Of a DNA stretch of 64,000 nucleotides, positions 11,860 to 22,259 are shown piece by piece. The stretch is taken from contig CM070876.1 in the NCBI GenBank assembly GCA_036365515.1, positions 131,776,394 to 131,840,393 of the forward strand. Reading direction: 5' to 3'. Made by a program: the position numbers and the translations under genes. The first letter of the stretch is position 1, and each line of letters starts with the position of its first letter. The stretch is from Torymus aiolomorphi. Lineage: Eukaryota; Arthropoda; Insecta; Hymenoptera; Torymidae. The notes beneath the pieces are model-generated. The model saw nothing but the letters and a program-made list of their open reading frames with translations, ran no database searches and was not told the origin of the DNA.

Positions 11860-13593
11860 GGCAGCTAGGGCACTCTCTTATCTTCACCCCCTCCTTGCCG
11901 CACCATTGACACTGCGATGGTCGTCAAGCAGGGCAGTCCCAGACGAAGTGGCCCTTCTGCCCGCACGAGTAGTACGCTAGTTTCAGAGAATCTGCCATGT
12001 CCCACAAGCTGATAGACAAAGCAGAGATCTACGAAGTTCGAACCTCCTGCCACCAACGATGTGCCACTCGTTGGTAGCGAATACGGGGCCGGTTTGCTGA
12101 CAAGGGCATTCTGCTTCGGTGCCTCACCCCCTGGAAGCCTTGCCCCTAATGGTGTGTTTGCTGGCATGCGAACTCCTTGGGGCGCCTCGTGCCCCCTTTC
12201 CATTGTACGGCCCGGGCACCATTTCCTCTGTGGTAGCTTTCGTCCGTCCTTTTTTGTTCTTCTCGTTCTTCCCCCCTTTCTCCGATTGACAGCTATCCCC
12301 GCTGGATGATTCTCTTGCAGCCGCTACATTATGGGCACTACGGTATGGCCCACCATAGGTCGTACATGGAATCCTCGATTTCTCTCGACAGGGCGGATAC
12401 CTCTCGGTATCTTTATTGCCTCACGTCTCTCGAATCCCCTCCCAAATTTCTCGATTGCCTCGAAACTGTCTAACTTCTTATTCCACAAGTAATCCTGATA
12501 TTCCGGATGCAAGTGGGAGAATGCCAAGTTCAGTTGTTCTCTCACCGAAGGTGGCCTCTTTAGGTGGGCGATTATCCTTCGAAATTTGGTTAGGAATGGG
12601 AATACCTTCTCCTTCAATCCTTGGTAGCGTGCCCTCAGTTCCTCCATAACGTCATCTTCGTACAATCGCCAATAGATTGGCGTTTGAAGGCCTTCACGAA
12701 CGTCGCGAAGTCCCACAGCTCCATATCGTTCTGGTATATATCGTACCAGTCGCCTGCCTCCTTGGTCAGGACGTTCGCAAGACATTGCAACAGCTGTTCA
12801 TCACGAACCCCCGTAACGCGTTTGCATGCCTTCAGGAGTGACAAAAACTGCTCTGGTAAGTCTTTGTCATCGCCTGAGTACTTTAGGCCCCAGCCCTCCA
12901 GGGTTTTTATCATATGAAGGCTGTTGTCTCGAATTGCCGGTGAGCCTTCATGGTAGTTTTCTCGCCGCGACCTCTGCTGTCTCGCATGCGAATCACCACT
13001 TCGACTTCGTCGATTGCGAAGGGTCACATACCTTCCACCCGCATCATCGCTTCGGGGGCTCAGGTCGCGAAAATCTGCCCGCAGCCTACTCGAGGACAGT
13101 GGCAGAATCAGAACTCGAGCTTTCTGGGAGTACTATGTTTCTATGCCGCCCGGGACTAGAGCGAATTAAGGTCTATTTATTAACCCTTATAACTTACCCT
13201 TCCCTCGATTCATACTCCTCGTCCAAGTCCGCCCTCTCTGTGCGGCCCTCGAAATCTCGCGTATGTCTCGACCTGTTTCCAAGATGTTTGATCTTCGAAG
13301 TATGGCATGATTCGTCAATTCTCGACTGTACTCGAAGACTCAGCGGGTGTGTTGGTGGCGGCCGTGAGCTAGGTCACCAATGCGTTGTGACGTGATTGCG
13401 GTGGCATTAAGTATTGGCTGTTCACTGGATTTCGCAACCCCGTAGTTTCCCCCCACCTCGACTTTATGTTCTGTTCGGTGCTGATAGTAACCCTGGGGAT
13501 AGCTCTATTGTTGCTGGATCCAGGAGGGCCTAGTGTTTCTGGTATCATCGCCATGACTTGTGCGGCCATGTTATCCGCAGGCCGTTGGATCAT
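11860..13593 (-). pseudogene. Ty3/gypsy gag remnant
   Basis: Reading on the minus strand, a capsid-type Gag region is found in two overlapping frames (13027-12635, then 12785-12324). Recognisable parts are WLKYSGDDKD-like and LTKEAGDWYDIYQ, followed by FKRQ and AFSHLHPEYQDYLW, in the order typical of retrotransposon Gag. Further down, around 11880-11990, there is a knuckle SCGQKGHFVWDC whose first Cys is lost, and a second CQWCGKEG...CPSC cluster. The N-terminal part (13593-13369) is more doubtful. Frameshifts and stops make this a pseudogene; pol is almost entirely deleted. Confidence 0.6.
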
Positions 13594-14187
13594 GTTATCC
13601 GTTCAGTATCCGTTTCTGGGATAGGTAGAAGGGCGTCTCCGATGCGTGCGTTTTCTTGTCGCCGAGATAGCGCATTTTTCTCCTCCGTATCGTACTCCTG
13701 GTTGTGATGATTACATTAAGTAGACTATATCAAAGTAAATTATAGTAGATTATAGAGTAGATCAGATAAGATATATTCACAAACGTTTTGATGTACTGGC
13801 CTCTACTGAATTATTACTTTTGCTATATCTTGATTGAACATTTTGCTCTCTTAAAGGCGCTACTGGTGATATGCTTTTAAAATGAATTTAATTTAGTACA
13901 ATATTTCGCACTATAGAAAAGCAATATACTGTATATGAGACCGGATCTTTTAATTTGTAGCTTAGAAAAAATTTCAAAATTTAACATTGAGACCCATATT
14001 CACTAAACTTATTTTTTCTGTTCTAGGTTTCCAAAATAACGATTAAAACGGGGTGCTTCTCTTTTTTAAAGTTTTCAAGAATTACTCACATATATTTTAA
14101 GACTAATAAAATATTACCTCTCAAAATCATTCTGATCACTCAAAAAGGACATAACATCATAAAATTTGAAATTCACTCTTTTACATT
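13594..14187. other. No gene recognised
   Basis: Transition from the GC-richer retroelement remains to AT-rich DNA at about 13710. I see no LTR pair that I could defend and no frame with a domain. Confidence 0.4.
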
Positions 14188-15504
14188 TTGAAGCTTTGGC
14201 TGGTAAATGATAAAACTGAAAGTGTAACTATTGGAGTGAAAGAATTATTAGATCGACATACAGTAGATTATTTGAAAGATGCATTGTTGAGTTTCATTGT
14301 GGCATGGAATATTAAAAAAGAAAATGTTGTCGCGGTTGTATCAGACAGCGCTGCGAACATTAAGAAGGCTATAACAGATGGATTTGGAAAAGACTAGCAT
14401 TTGAATTGTTTAGCACACTTAATCAATTTAGTACCTTCCAAAATTATTGAAAATGATGATGTGATTATTCCACTAATAAGTAAATCAAAAGTATTGTCGC
14501 ATTTTTAAAAAGATTAACCACTGCTGCAGATAAGTAAGACAAGAATCACAATTAAAACTAATAATACAAACTGTTGATACAAGATAGAATTCAACCTTTC
14601 TGATGATACAAAGATTTGTGGAATTGGCTAATGTAGTATCAATAATTCTTCTGACTATAGATGAGGGACCAAATATGTTAACGGCCAGTGAAATAAAAAT
14701 TTTAAAAGAATTTTTGCTACTATTAGAACCATTTTATGATGGAACGGTTATTATTTTAAAGGAAAACTATTTATTTGGCAGTAAGGCCATTCCAATTATA
14801 AAAACTATCAAAAATAGTCTGAATTCGATTTCAACAAATACAGAATCAGGTTTAAGCTTAAGAAACTTTTAAACGAAGAATTTTTAAAAAGATTTGATGG
14901 CATAGAACATATGAGTTTGCTAGCGATAGCTACATTATTGGATCTCGATTCAAAAAATTATATTTTGAGAATCACTTAACTAGCTTATTCAAATGCTTTA
15001 AAAAAAGTAATTGCACAGTTGAATTTATCGAAAGAAAAGCATGGAAACGTGGTTTCTGATAAAGCTGAAGTTATTGAAAATGAAAATGAAGAAACCAAAA
15101 CTTTTTGGTCCTATCATAAAATGATAGTAGATTCCGATAAATCTAAAAAGATTGAAGTACAGAATTCAAATGATATTTCTGAAGATCTGTGTTATTATTT
15201 GTATCAAGCATTTATCGATATGGACGCCAACCCTTTCACTTACTGAAATCAGTTGATAGATACGGCTTTGTCAAAAATAGAAAAAAAATATCTAAGTCTA
15301 ATGACTACATCTGTTCCTTCAGAACGACTCTTCTCAAGAGCTGAAAATATAATAATTGACAGCAGAAACCGTTTATCAAGTTCGCATTTGCAGCAACTCC
15401 TTTGTTTAAAATTTTCATGTAAATGTATAGCTGTAAATATTTATATTAAAAATACACGTGTAGTTTATCCAAAAGCTTTGTTGACGAAAAATAAATATAT
15501 TTAA
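14188..15504 (+). pseudogene. hAT-family transposase, decayed
   Basis: Plus-strand fragments appear in the order of an hAT transposase. First comes the catalytic region with VVSDSAANIKKAI, then HLNCLAHLINLV (the conserved Cys/His helix after an in-frame stop), an alpha-helical insertion region (14603-14872), and the C-terminal dimerisation domain with VPSERLFSRAENI and SRNRLSSSHLQQLL. At least three stops or frameshifts separate the parts and no BED finger is visible upstream, so it is 5'-truncated and dead. It ends about 25 bp before the MITE that received the Polinton. Confidence 0.8.
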
Positions 15505-15526
15505 TTGTAAAAAATAAATATAATAA

Positions 15527-15798
15527 TAATATAGTACATTTCGATACTAGTGCGAGGATTTGATTTTCCCCTCGTGTGACTGTTTGCACCCGAGCGAAGC
15601 GAGGGTTTTTTTAACTAAATAATTTTTTGATACGACGTGCGAGAAGTGAGATTTTTGCACGTCGTGTCAAATAATACCGTTCGACACTTGTGTGAGAAGT
15701 TCATTTTCTCCTCGTGTGACCTTTTCACCCTCGCTTCGCTCGGGTGCAAACAGTCACACGAGGGGAAAATCAAATCCTCGCACTAGTATCGAAATGTA
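15527..15798. mobile_element. MITE split by the Polinton insertion
   Basis: The left end TAATATAGTACATTTCGATA recurs, inverted, across the Polinton: the MITE's right arm runs to CGAAATGTA at 15798 and continues as CTATATTA at 38424-38431 on the other side of the Polinton. Inner parts of the arms include CCCTCGTGTGACTGTTTGCA and GAGCGAAGCGAGGG. This gives an independent before/after view of the insertion site. Confidence 0.85.
15793..15798. repeat. Left target-site duplication AATGTA
   Basis: Six bases immediately outside the left inverted repeat, repeated exactly at 38418-38423. Six-base duplications are the hallmark of Maverick/Polinton integration. Confidence 0.92.
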
Positions 15799-16174
15799 AG
15801 TAGATAAGCTATGCCGGTTCTGGCTCAAAACAAGTCCTGACCTGTTTGAGCCAGAACCGGCATAGCTTTTTTGGGTCCCCCACCCCTCCCCCCTCCCTCC
15901 CCTCCCCACCCCGCACTATTGCATAGGGTGCCAATAACCCAAAACAGGTCCTGACTTGTTTGAGCCAGAACCGGCATAGGTTTTTTGGGTCACCCGCACG
16001 GGACCCAGACCTGCTTGATCTAGAACCGGTATACTGGTCCTGACTCACCCGCGCGCCAACGAGTTGAGCCAGAACCGGCCTACCGATTCTAGACCAGGTC
16101 TTGCCCGTTCTAGACCAGCCGCAAAGTCAGAGCTTGCCCTAGGGGAGCGAGCCGCCGGCAGCGAGCGGCCAGCG
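15799..16174. repeat. Polinton left terminal inverted repeat
   Basis: 376 bp, matched base for base (about seven mismatches) by the complement of 38042-38417. It is not simple: within the first 65 bases lies a hairpin whose arms read CTATGCCGGTTCTGGCTC and its complement, and the same GAGCCAGAACCGGCAT phrase recurs twice more further in. A C-rich tract sits at 15869-15925. Open frames across it arise from these repeats and are not genes. Confidence 0.95.
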
Positions 16175-16338
16175 ACAGCCTGCTGCGCACGGGCAACGGT
16201 AGCGGCCAGCGGCGGACGGTCGGCGGCGGGCGGCCTGCTGCTTGTCAGCTGCTGCTTTCGGCCACGCGGTATGAGGCAACAACCTGCAGTACGCGATAAG
16301 CTAAAAACACTCACCTCGACGTCCTCAGCATCCAATTT
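16175..16338. other. GC-rich non-coding segment
   Basis: Unique GC-rich sequence just inside the left inverted repeat. Both strands are open for some distance, giving low-complexity Ala/Arg-rich translations without a domain. I do not call a gene. Confidence 0.4.
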
Positions 16339-16446
16339 CTCCGCGTCGTCCAACAGCGATGGCTTCCACGATTTCTCCACATCGTCCAACGGTGATTGCT
16401 TCCACGTTTTCTCCACGTCGTCCAACGGCGATGGCTTCCACGTTGT
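16339..16446. repeat. 36-bp tandem repeat, three units
   Basis: Units start at 16339, 16375 and 16411 and read CTCCACGTCGTCCAACGGCG followed by ATGGCTTCCACGTTTT with few changes. A diverged fourth relative appears around 16600-16655. Either strand stays open through it because 36 is divisible by three. Confidence 0.85.
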
Positions 16447-18151
16447 AAGCTGGAAATAAACAGTACATTTAAAATGTATTATATGAATATACGTGCAAGT
16501 GTGGAATCACCATGCACGCATACACAAAACCCACAATCCTTTCCCAATGCTAGAGAGAAGTAGAGAGAACGTGCGAGGTATTACTTATCTTTTTCTTTCG
16601 TCGTCCTCGGCGTCCAACGACGTTATCCATCGGCGATTGCCTCCACGTTGTGAACAAATGTTCCTCTAAAATAATACAAACAGAATTAAAATTTATTATT
16701 AGAATATGCGCACACGTATGACATCATACGCATGCGTTAAATCCAAATCCCATGATACATAGAGAATACTTTATTGTGGTCGTCCTCAACGTGCAGTAAT
16801 GTTGTTCACCAGCCATGATATAAAACAGATCTGCCTACGAAAAAAACATTGAAGTTGCTCTGAAAAGAGCAGGTTTCAAATAAAATATATATATACATAA
16901 AAAATAGATATGTTCCACGTTATTATAGTTGTTCCTAACGTTGAAGCTATCCCGAAAATGACAGATAAAAAATCTCCATCTCAATCCCCGTCGTTGCCTG
17001 GCCAGGTCTCCCACTAGAACAGAAAATAAGAAATCATGAATTATCTAATAGAGAGAGAGAGAGAGAGAGAGAACGATAAAAATTCTAACGTCATCGATGA
17101 GAGAGAAATAATATGCCCGCGCGTGACCACTAGAAATCTCATCGACGAGGAGAAATAATCACGCACGACTGTAAAACCGAACCTCATAATCACAATCAGC
17201 GAGAGAGAGAAAAAAGATATGCTCGCACGCGTCGTCCACGAGCAGCAACCTAACCCCGTGCTCGTCGGGGAGCGAGAAAAACATAATATACTTACGCATG
17301 ACCTCGAGAGAGTTGCGTGAGACCCGCACCGTCCGCGAGACAAAAACTAACCTCACACGCGCCGGTGTGCGAGAGAGAGAGAGAGAGAGAAGACTCGCGA
17401 GATCAACGTTGTCCGCGAGACGAAAACTAATCTCGCACACATCGATGAGCGAGAGAATGATAAGATGCGCGAGATCAACGTCGTCCGCGAGACGAAAACT
17501 AACCTCGCACGCGTCGACGAGCGAAAGAAAGATATGATACGCGATCCCGTGACGTCCGCGAGAACAAAACAAACCTCGTACAAGTCACCAACGCCGAGCG
17601 AAATGTCGAGGAGGTATGCGCGAGTCCTAGTGTCGTCCGCGGAAAGAAAACTAACCTCGCACGCGAGATAATCGCGCGCGGGAATCCGATGCTCGATGTC
17701 GAGGAAGGGCGTGAGAGAGAGAGAGAGAGAAAGAAAGTATGCACTCGCGAAACACGAAAAAGAACAGAAATTGAAAACTTACCTTCACTGCTTCCTGGAG
17801 CCGATCGTTTTCCCTATGTCCGCTCTCACTGCATGCCTCTCGTTGCCGTGCTCGCGGCCGCCCCTCGCTGTCGAGTCGATATGTGTGCGTGTGTATGTGA
17901 GAGAGAGAGAGAGAGAGAGAGAGAAAAGAGAAAGGAGACTGCAATGTTCCTACGTTTTTACCCTTAGAAGGGCAGATTGCAGTATAATGAGAGAGAGAAA
18001 GAGAGAGCGAGGTTAGGTGAAACTCAGCACATACACACTTACACGTCGACCGCTGATTCCCTGATGTCGTCTACCGATGCTCGCTAATGGTTGAGGGGAT
18101 ACCGTCGTTGTCCTTTAGTCCTTTAGTCCTCTGCACAGCGCCGAGCGGCAA
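16447..18151. other. Non-coding leader with GA microsatellites and diverged 60-65 bp repeats
   Basis: No gene is visible. GAGA runs occur at 17051-17072, 17369-17390, 17711-17732 and 17898-17925. Between about 17150 and 17700 a unit built around GTCCGCGAGACGAAAACTAA and CTCGCACGCGTCGACGAGCG is repeated four or five times with heavy divergence. Serine/arginine-rich open frames here come from these repeats. Confidence 0.6.
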
Positions 18152-18383
18152 CAGCACCACTGCAACACTTCGTCCGCGGGAGCTCCTGCTCGCGCGGTGG
18201 CCGAGAGCGCAATGACTTTTTCGCCTTCACGCGCGCTCCCCCCCTCCGCGGCACTCGAGAGCGGGCACAGCACCACTGCAACACTTCGTCCGCGGGAGCT
18301 CCTGCTCGCGCGGCGGCCGAGAGCGCAATGACTTTTTCGCCTTCGCGCGTGCTTCCCCTCCCCGCGGCACTCGCGAGCGGTCG
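18152..18383. repeat. 116-bp direct repeat, two units
   Basis: 18152-18267 and 18268-18383 are nearly identical, each starting CAGCACCACTGCAACACTTC and containing GAGAGCGCAATGACTTTTTC. They lie immediately upstream of the promoter of gene A and could be an enhancer-like duplication, which is an inference. Confidence 0.85.
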
Positions 18384-18487
18384 CTGATACTAGTACAGGG
18401 TATTAGACGGCTTTTTCGCGTATAGCGCTGTTAAGCCGCGGATTGCGGGCGCGCTCTCCTTCGCACGCGGATAGAAGCGCTCGCGGG

Positions 18488-18558
18488 CGCTGATTGGCGC
18501 GGAGCAGCTCCGCGGAAGGCGATATAAGTAGCGCGTTTCTCTCTGTTCGGTATCAGTT
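18488..18558 (+). promoter_or_regulatory. Promoter of gene A (inverted CCAAT, palindrome, TATA, initiator)
   Basis: In order: GCTGATTGG (inverted CCAAT box), the palindrome CGGAGCAGCTCCG, TATAAG at 18523 and TCAGTT at 18553, about 32 bp apart. The same series, nearly base for base through CGATATAAGTARCGCGTTT, precedes gene B on the opposite strand, so both promoters descend from one duplicated unit. Confidence 0.8.
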
Positions 18559-18597
18559 CGAGCAAAGAACTGAAAGTAGCACGATTCAATCCGCGCA

Positions 18598-19110
18598 ATG
18601 GATTCGGACGACGAGCAAGCAGTAGCAGCAGCGGACTTCCTCCTGGCGGAGTTCGAGCCTGACGCCTCGAACGAGGAGCTGCAACAAGCCATCTTGGATG
18701 GACTCCGAGCCTTGGAAGGTTGCGAGGCTTCCGACGTCGAAGATCTGCCAGCGCTCGACGTTGGAAATTTTGAGGAGTGGATGATGGGCCTTGAGCTACC
18801 TCAGGCGGCATCTCCACCAGAGCTGCGACGGCCGCATCGTCTACCGATGACTCCACCAGGCACACCACCGCCTGCCCTGTCTCCGCCGTCTACCTCGCCA
18901 CCACCCCTCATGCTCTATGACGGAGATGGGGCCTATTATGAAGTGCGGGCTGACCAAGTCCAGTGGGGAGCAGTGGCTGAGGTGGATTTGGATACCAATG
19001 ATGACGATGATGATGAGATGCCAGCGGAGGATGACCGTCCTCTGAAAAGAGGTCGGTCGCCATCACCACCACCACCATCGGATAAGCGGCAACGGCGAAA
19101 CTTGGCTTAA
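18598..19110 (+). CDS. Gene A: acidic proline-rich putative nuclear regulator
   Basis: A 170-aa protein with no family I recognise. It has an acidic N-terminus beginning MDSDDE, a helix-like stretch LQQAILDGLRALEGC, an acidic amphipathic FEEWMMGLELP, a Pro/Ser-rich centre (about residues 75-102), LMLYDGDGAYYEV, a run of Asp residues and a basic tail KRGRSP...DKRQRR resembling a nuclear localisation signal. Gene B shares the LDGLRALE, MGLEL, ELRRPH and MLY...YYEV blocks in the same order, which supports both as real proteins. Acidic plus proline-rich regions with a nuclear signal suggest a transcription-regulatory or early viral protein; this is inference. The start is the first ATG after the TATA/initiator pair. 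The stop codon is followed after two bases by a histone-type stem-loop. Confidence 0.8.
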   Translation: MDSDDEQAVAAADFLLAEFEPDASNEELQQAILDGLRALEGCEASDVEDLPALDVGNFEEWMMGLELPQAASPPELRRPHRLPMTPPGTPPPALSPPSTSPPPLMLYDGDGAYYEVRADQVQWGAVAEVDLDTNDDDDDEMPAEDDRPLKRGRSPSPPPPSDKRQRRNLA

Positions 19111-19112
19111 TC

Positions 19113-19128
19113 GGTCTTTCTCAAGGCC
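19113..19128 (+). terminator. Histone-type 3' stem-loop (degenerate) after gene A
   Basis: GGTCTTTCTCAAGGCC forms a 6-bp stem (one G-U pair) with a 4-base loop, two bases after the TAA. Position and shape fit a histone mRNA 3' hairpin although the loop is UCUC rather than UUUC. Confidence 0.55.
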
Positions 19129-19130
19129 AC

Positions 19131-19246
<116 letters not shown>

Positions 19247-19262
19247 GGCCCTTTTCAGGGCC
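19247..19262 (+). terminator. Histone-type 3' stem-loop, perfect
   Basis: GGCCCTTTTCAGGGCC satisfies the metazoan histone stem-loop pattern of a 6-bp stem GGYYYU/ARRRCC closing a UUUC loop. Identical 16-mers follow genes B (23161-23176, minus) and C (24447-24462). Confidence 0.8.
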
Positions 19263-19313
19263 CTATATAATTTGAACGAAACAGCAAATTATTTATTTCT
19301 ATATGTTATAATC

Positions 19314-19573
19314 AGCTCTTTTCAGAGCTAAAAATATATTTATTTTGTGTTATAATAAGCTCTTTTCAGAGCTAAAAAATATATTTATTTCTATATGTTA
19401 TAATCAGCTCTTTTCAGAGCTAAAAATATATTTATTTCTAATATTTATTTTGTGTTATAATAAGCTCTTTTCAGAGCTAAAAAATATATTTATTTCTATA
19501 TGTTATAATCAGCTCTTTTCAGAGCTAAAAATATATTTATTTCTATATGTTATAATCAGCTCTTTTCAGAGCT
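19314..19573 (+). repeat. Tandem array of six histone-like hairpins
   Basis: Six exact copies of AGCTCTTTTCAGAGCT at 19314, 19358, 19406, 19463, 19511 and 19558, spaced 44-57 bp and joined by TAAAAATATATTTATT-type linkers. Each keeps the 6-bp stem and UUUC loop of a histone stem-loop; only the outermost G-C pair is replaced by A-T. In a stretch of otherwise fast-changing AT-rich DNA the hairpins are invariant. Confidence 0.85.
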
Positions 19574-20328
19574 AAAAATATATAACATCGTAACAAACCA
19601 TTTATTAAAAAAACATAATCTTGAAACTCTCTCTCTCGTTTCCACTAAAAGAAGTTCGCGCACGCAATTTATGTATAGTGAACATTATTATATATACACG
19701 GTGACCCATTTTAATCGCTACACCCGGATTTTTCGGATCCTAAGACAGATAGGAAAAAATGATTCAGACAAAAGTTGTAGGGGACGAAGGGGGCCAAACG
19801 ATGGTCCTAATAGCTTTGACCTTGAACTTGACCTTCAAGGTTATTTCAAGGTCAAGTGGTTTTTTTTTAATAGGAATACCTATTTTTGATCCCGGATTCA
19901 GAAAGAGCGGGAAATTTTACGTTCAAAATCATATTGAGACATTTTTTTTCAAGGTCATTTCAAGGTCATTTCAAGGCCAAATGAAGGTCGAACTCCGAAA
20001 AATCCATTTTAAGTCGTTTTTTCCATGAGTCACAGGCTTAAGTGGTTCAAACTGATCGTAGGTTTAATAGGGAAACCCACACACCCAAAACTTTCACATC
20101 CTAGTAAACAAATATCAAACTTGCACATCCGAACCCCATGCTCTTCATAGCCTCACATGCTAAACTGTTACACCAGACATCCCCCAGTCCCACACATCTC
20201 TACCCCATGTCTGATGTTTGTTTAACGGAAACTTCAAGATCATTAAAGCTTCTGTTGTAAATGTGTCAACCTTACGTTTAGCGCTACCCAGAAACAATGA
20301 CGTGGACGTAGTAAGGATTGTTTCCTTT

Positions 20329-20577
20329 GGGGTGCTTGATTAAAGTGAGTCCCCTTGCCTCTCACTGTTCAGGGTGCTTGATTTAAGTGAGTCCCTTCGC
20401 CTCTCACTGATCGGGGTGCTTGATTAAAGTGAGTCCCCTTGCCTCTCACTGTTCAGGGTGCTTGATTTAAGTGAGTCCCTTCGCCTCTCACTGATCGGGG
20501 TGCTTGATTAAAGTGAGTCCCCTTGCCTCTCACTGTTCAGGGTGCTTGATTTAAGTGAGTCCCTTCGCCTCTCACTT
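20329..20577. repeat. 43-bp tandem repeat, six units (four in the opposite arm)
   Basis: Alternating units GGGTGCTTGATTAAAGTGAG and GGGTGCTTGATTTAAGTGAG, each closed by CCTCTCACT. The inverted counterpart at 22268-22438 has four units, so the arms have changed copy number independently. Confidence 0.9.
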
Positions 20578-20587
20578 ATGTGTTTAT

Positions 20588-21651
20588 CTAACCTCGAAGA
20601 AAATGTTCGAAATTACGACCATTTGCTTCCAGGCACATAATCAAACGCCTTTGGAAGTGGCGAACGGTGTTTAGCAAAGTTTGCCTTGGAATGGCAGCGC
20701 ATGCTCGACGAATTCTGTCCATCATGTCTACTCTTGTGGTGGGCCTTTCCTCAAAAACGGCATTTTTAAATACCCCCATAAGTAAAAATCTGGTGATGTA
20801 AGATCTGGTGAGCAAGCAGGCCATTCAACCGCACCACCTCGACCACCCCACCTGTTACCATACTGCACATTCAACAAAGTCCAGACCATCCGAGCGAAAT
20901 GTGGTGTTGCGCCGTCTTGCTGGAGCCACATTCTTCGTCGCGTTTCTAAGTCAACATCTTCCATTAATACAGGTAGTTCATCTCTTATTAGCGTTAAGTA
21001 CGTGTGTTGATTAACATTTTCTTCGAAAAAATAAGGGCCAATCACACATCCATTAATAATCCCACACCATACCATAATACTCCATCGTCTTTGATGGTTT
21101 ACAGTTCTGACCCAATGAGGATTAACATCAGACCAGTAATGACAATTATGTCTATTCAATTCCCCATCACTTTGAAATTTTGCCTCATCAGAAAAAAGAA
21201 CAAAATTAAAAAAGTCTGGATCATTTTCTATCATTTGTAAAGCCCATTGGCAAAACACAATACGCTGTTGAAAATGAGCAAACTGTAGCTCTTGGACCAG
21301 AGTAATATGATACGCATGATATCTAAGCACCTTCATAATTCTTAAAAATGTACTTTTTGGAAGACCGATTTCCCTTTCGATTCAACGAGCGCTTATCTGT
21401 GGGTCAAGATGAATTATTGCCAGAATAGTCACAACCCGATTATCATTTTCATTATATTGATGGCGCCTACGTTGACGAACCATGTGTCCACCACGAGCTC
21501 TTTGAGTTAAACGTCTGATAGCCATAGCGTCAGGGTGTCGTCTGTCTGGATAGCGTTCAGTATAAATTCTTGCCGCAGCACGATAATTACTTCGGCTTTC
21601 TCCTAAAGCCAACATCATGTCAACGATCTCGTTGGGCGGATAGTCAGCCAT
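20588..21651 (-). pseudogene. DD41D transposase, nested copy
   Basis: Starts MADYPPNEIVDMMLALGES (DUF4817-type helix-turn-helix) at 21651 and carries LFSDEAKFQ, QQDGATPH and SPDLTSPDFYLW, again with 41 residues between the second and third acidic residues. Two breaks are visible: an in-frame TGA at about 21380, and a one-base deletion in an A run near 20785-20790 relative to the duplicated copy of the same region at 22080. It is about 50-60% similar by eye to the transposase at 6352, so the two are different families of one group. Confidence 0.85.
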
Positions 21652-21984
21652 TTCAGAGCCAGCTATTAATTACTATTAAATTTGAATAGTGAAATGGTAT
21701 AAAAAATATTAATAATTATAATATTTGCTCGTATACGGTCGCGACCAAAAAAGAAAAATGTTCCTAAATTATGGTAACTTTATCTGACTAAGTGTATTTG
21801 CCAAAAGTACTCCGATTGTCACACTTTTGTAATTGTAAGTTTTATAATAAAGTAATAATCATTAAATTATTTCTAATTTGAACTGCACATAATACTAAAA
21901 CTTGCTTTTATTTTAAATATTGTGAATTATTGCCGTTCAAACTTGAGAAATACTAATATTGTCAGGACTTTTTGAATGAGTAGT

Positions 21985-22259
21985 ATGGTAACAGATGGAT
22001 TGGTCGAGGTGGTCCGGTTGAATGGCCTGCTTGCTCACCAGATCTTACATCACCAGATTTTTACTTATGGGGGTATTTAAAAAATGCCGTTTTTGAGGAA
22101 AGGCCCACCACAAGAGTAGACATGATGGACAGAATTCGTCGAGCATGCGCTGCCATTCCAAGGCAAACTTTGCTAAACACCGTTCGCCACTTCCAAAGGC
22201 GTTTGACTATGTGCCTGGAAGCAAATGGTCGTAATTTCGAACATTTTCTTCGAGGTTAG
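21985..22259 (+). pseudogene. Inverted duplicate of the transposase C-terminus
   Basis: The plus strand encodes a second copy of the last ~90 residues of the nested transposase (from GNRWIGRGG-like sequence through SPDLTSPDFYLW to FEHFLRG and TAG). It keeps the reading frame that the main copy has lost. It is part of the right arm of the nested element and has no start of its own. Confidence 0.8.

Noticed and set aside
15809..16048. Open frame in the left Polinton terminal repeat and its mirror at 38168-38407
   Set aside because: Both arise from the internal repeats of the terminal inverted repeat, contain no domain, and have no promoter.
17041..18016. Several Ser/Arg- or Glu/Arg-rich frames on both strands
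   Set aside because: Translations of GAGA microsatellites and diverged tandem repeats; no start context and no conserved motif.
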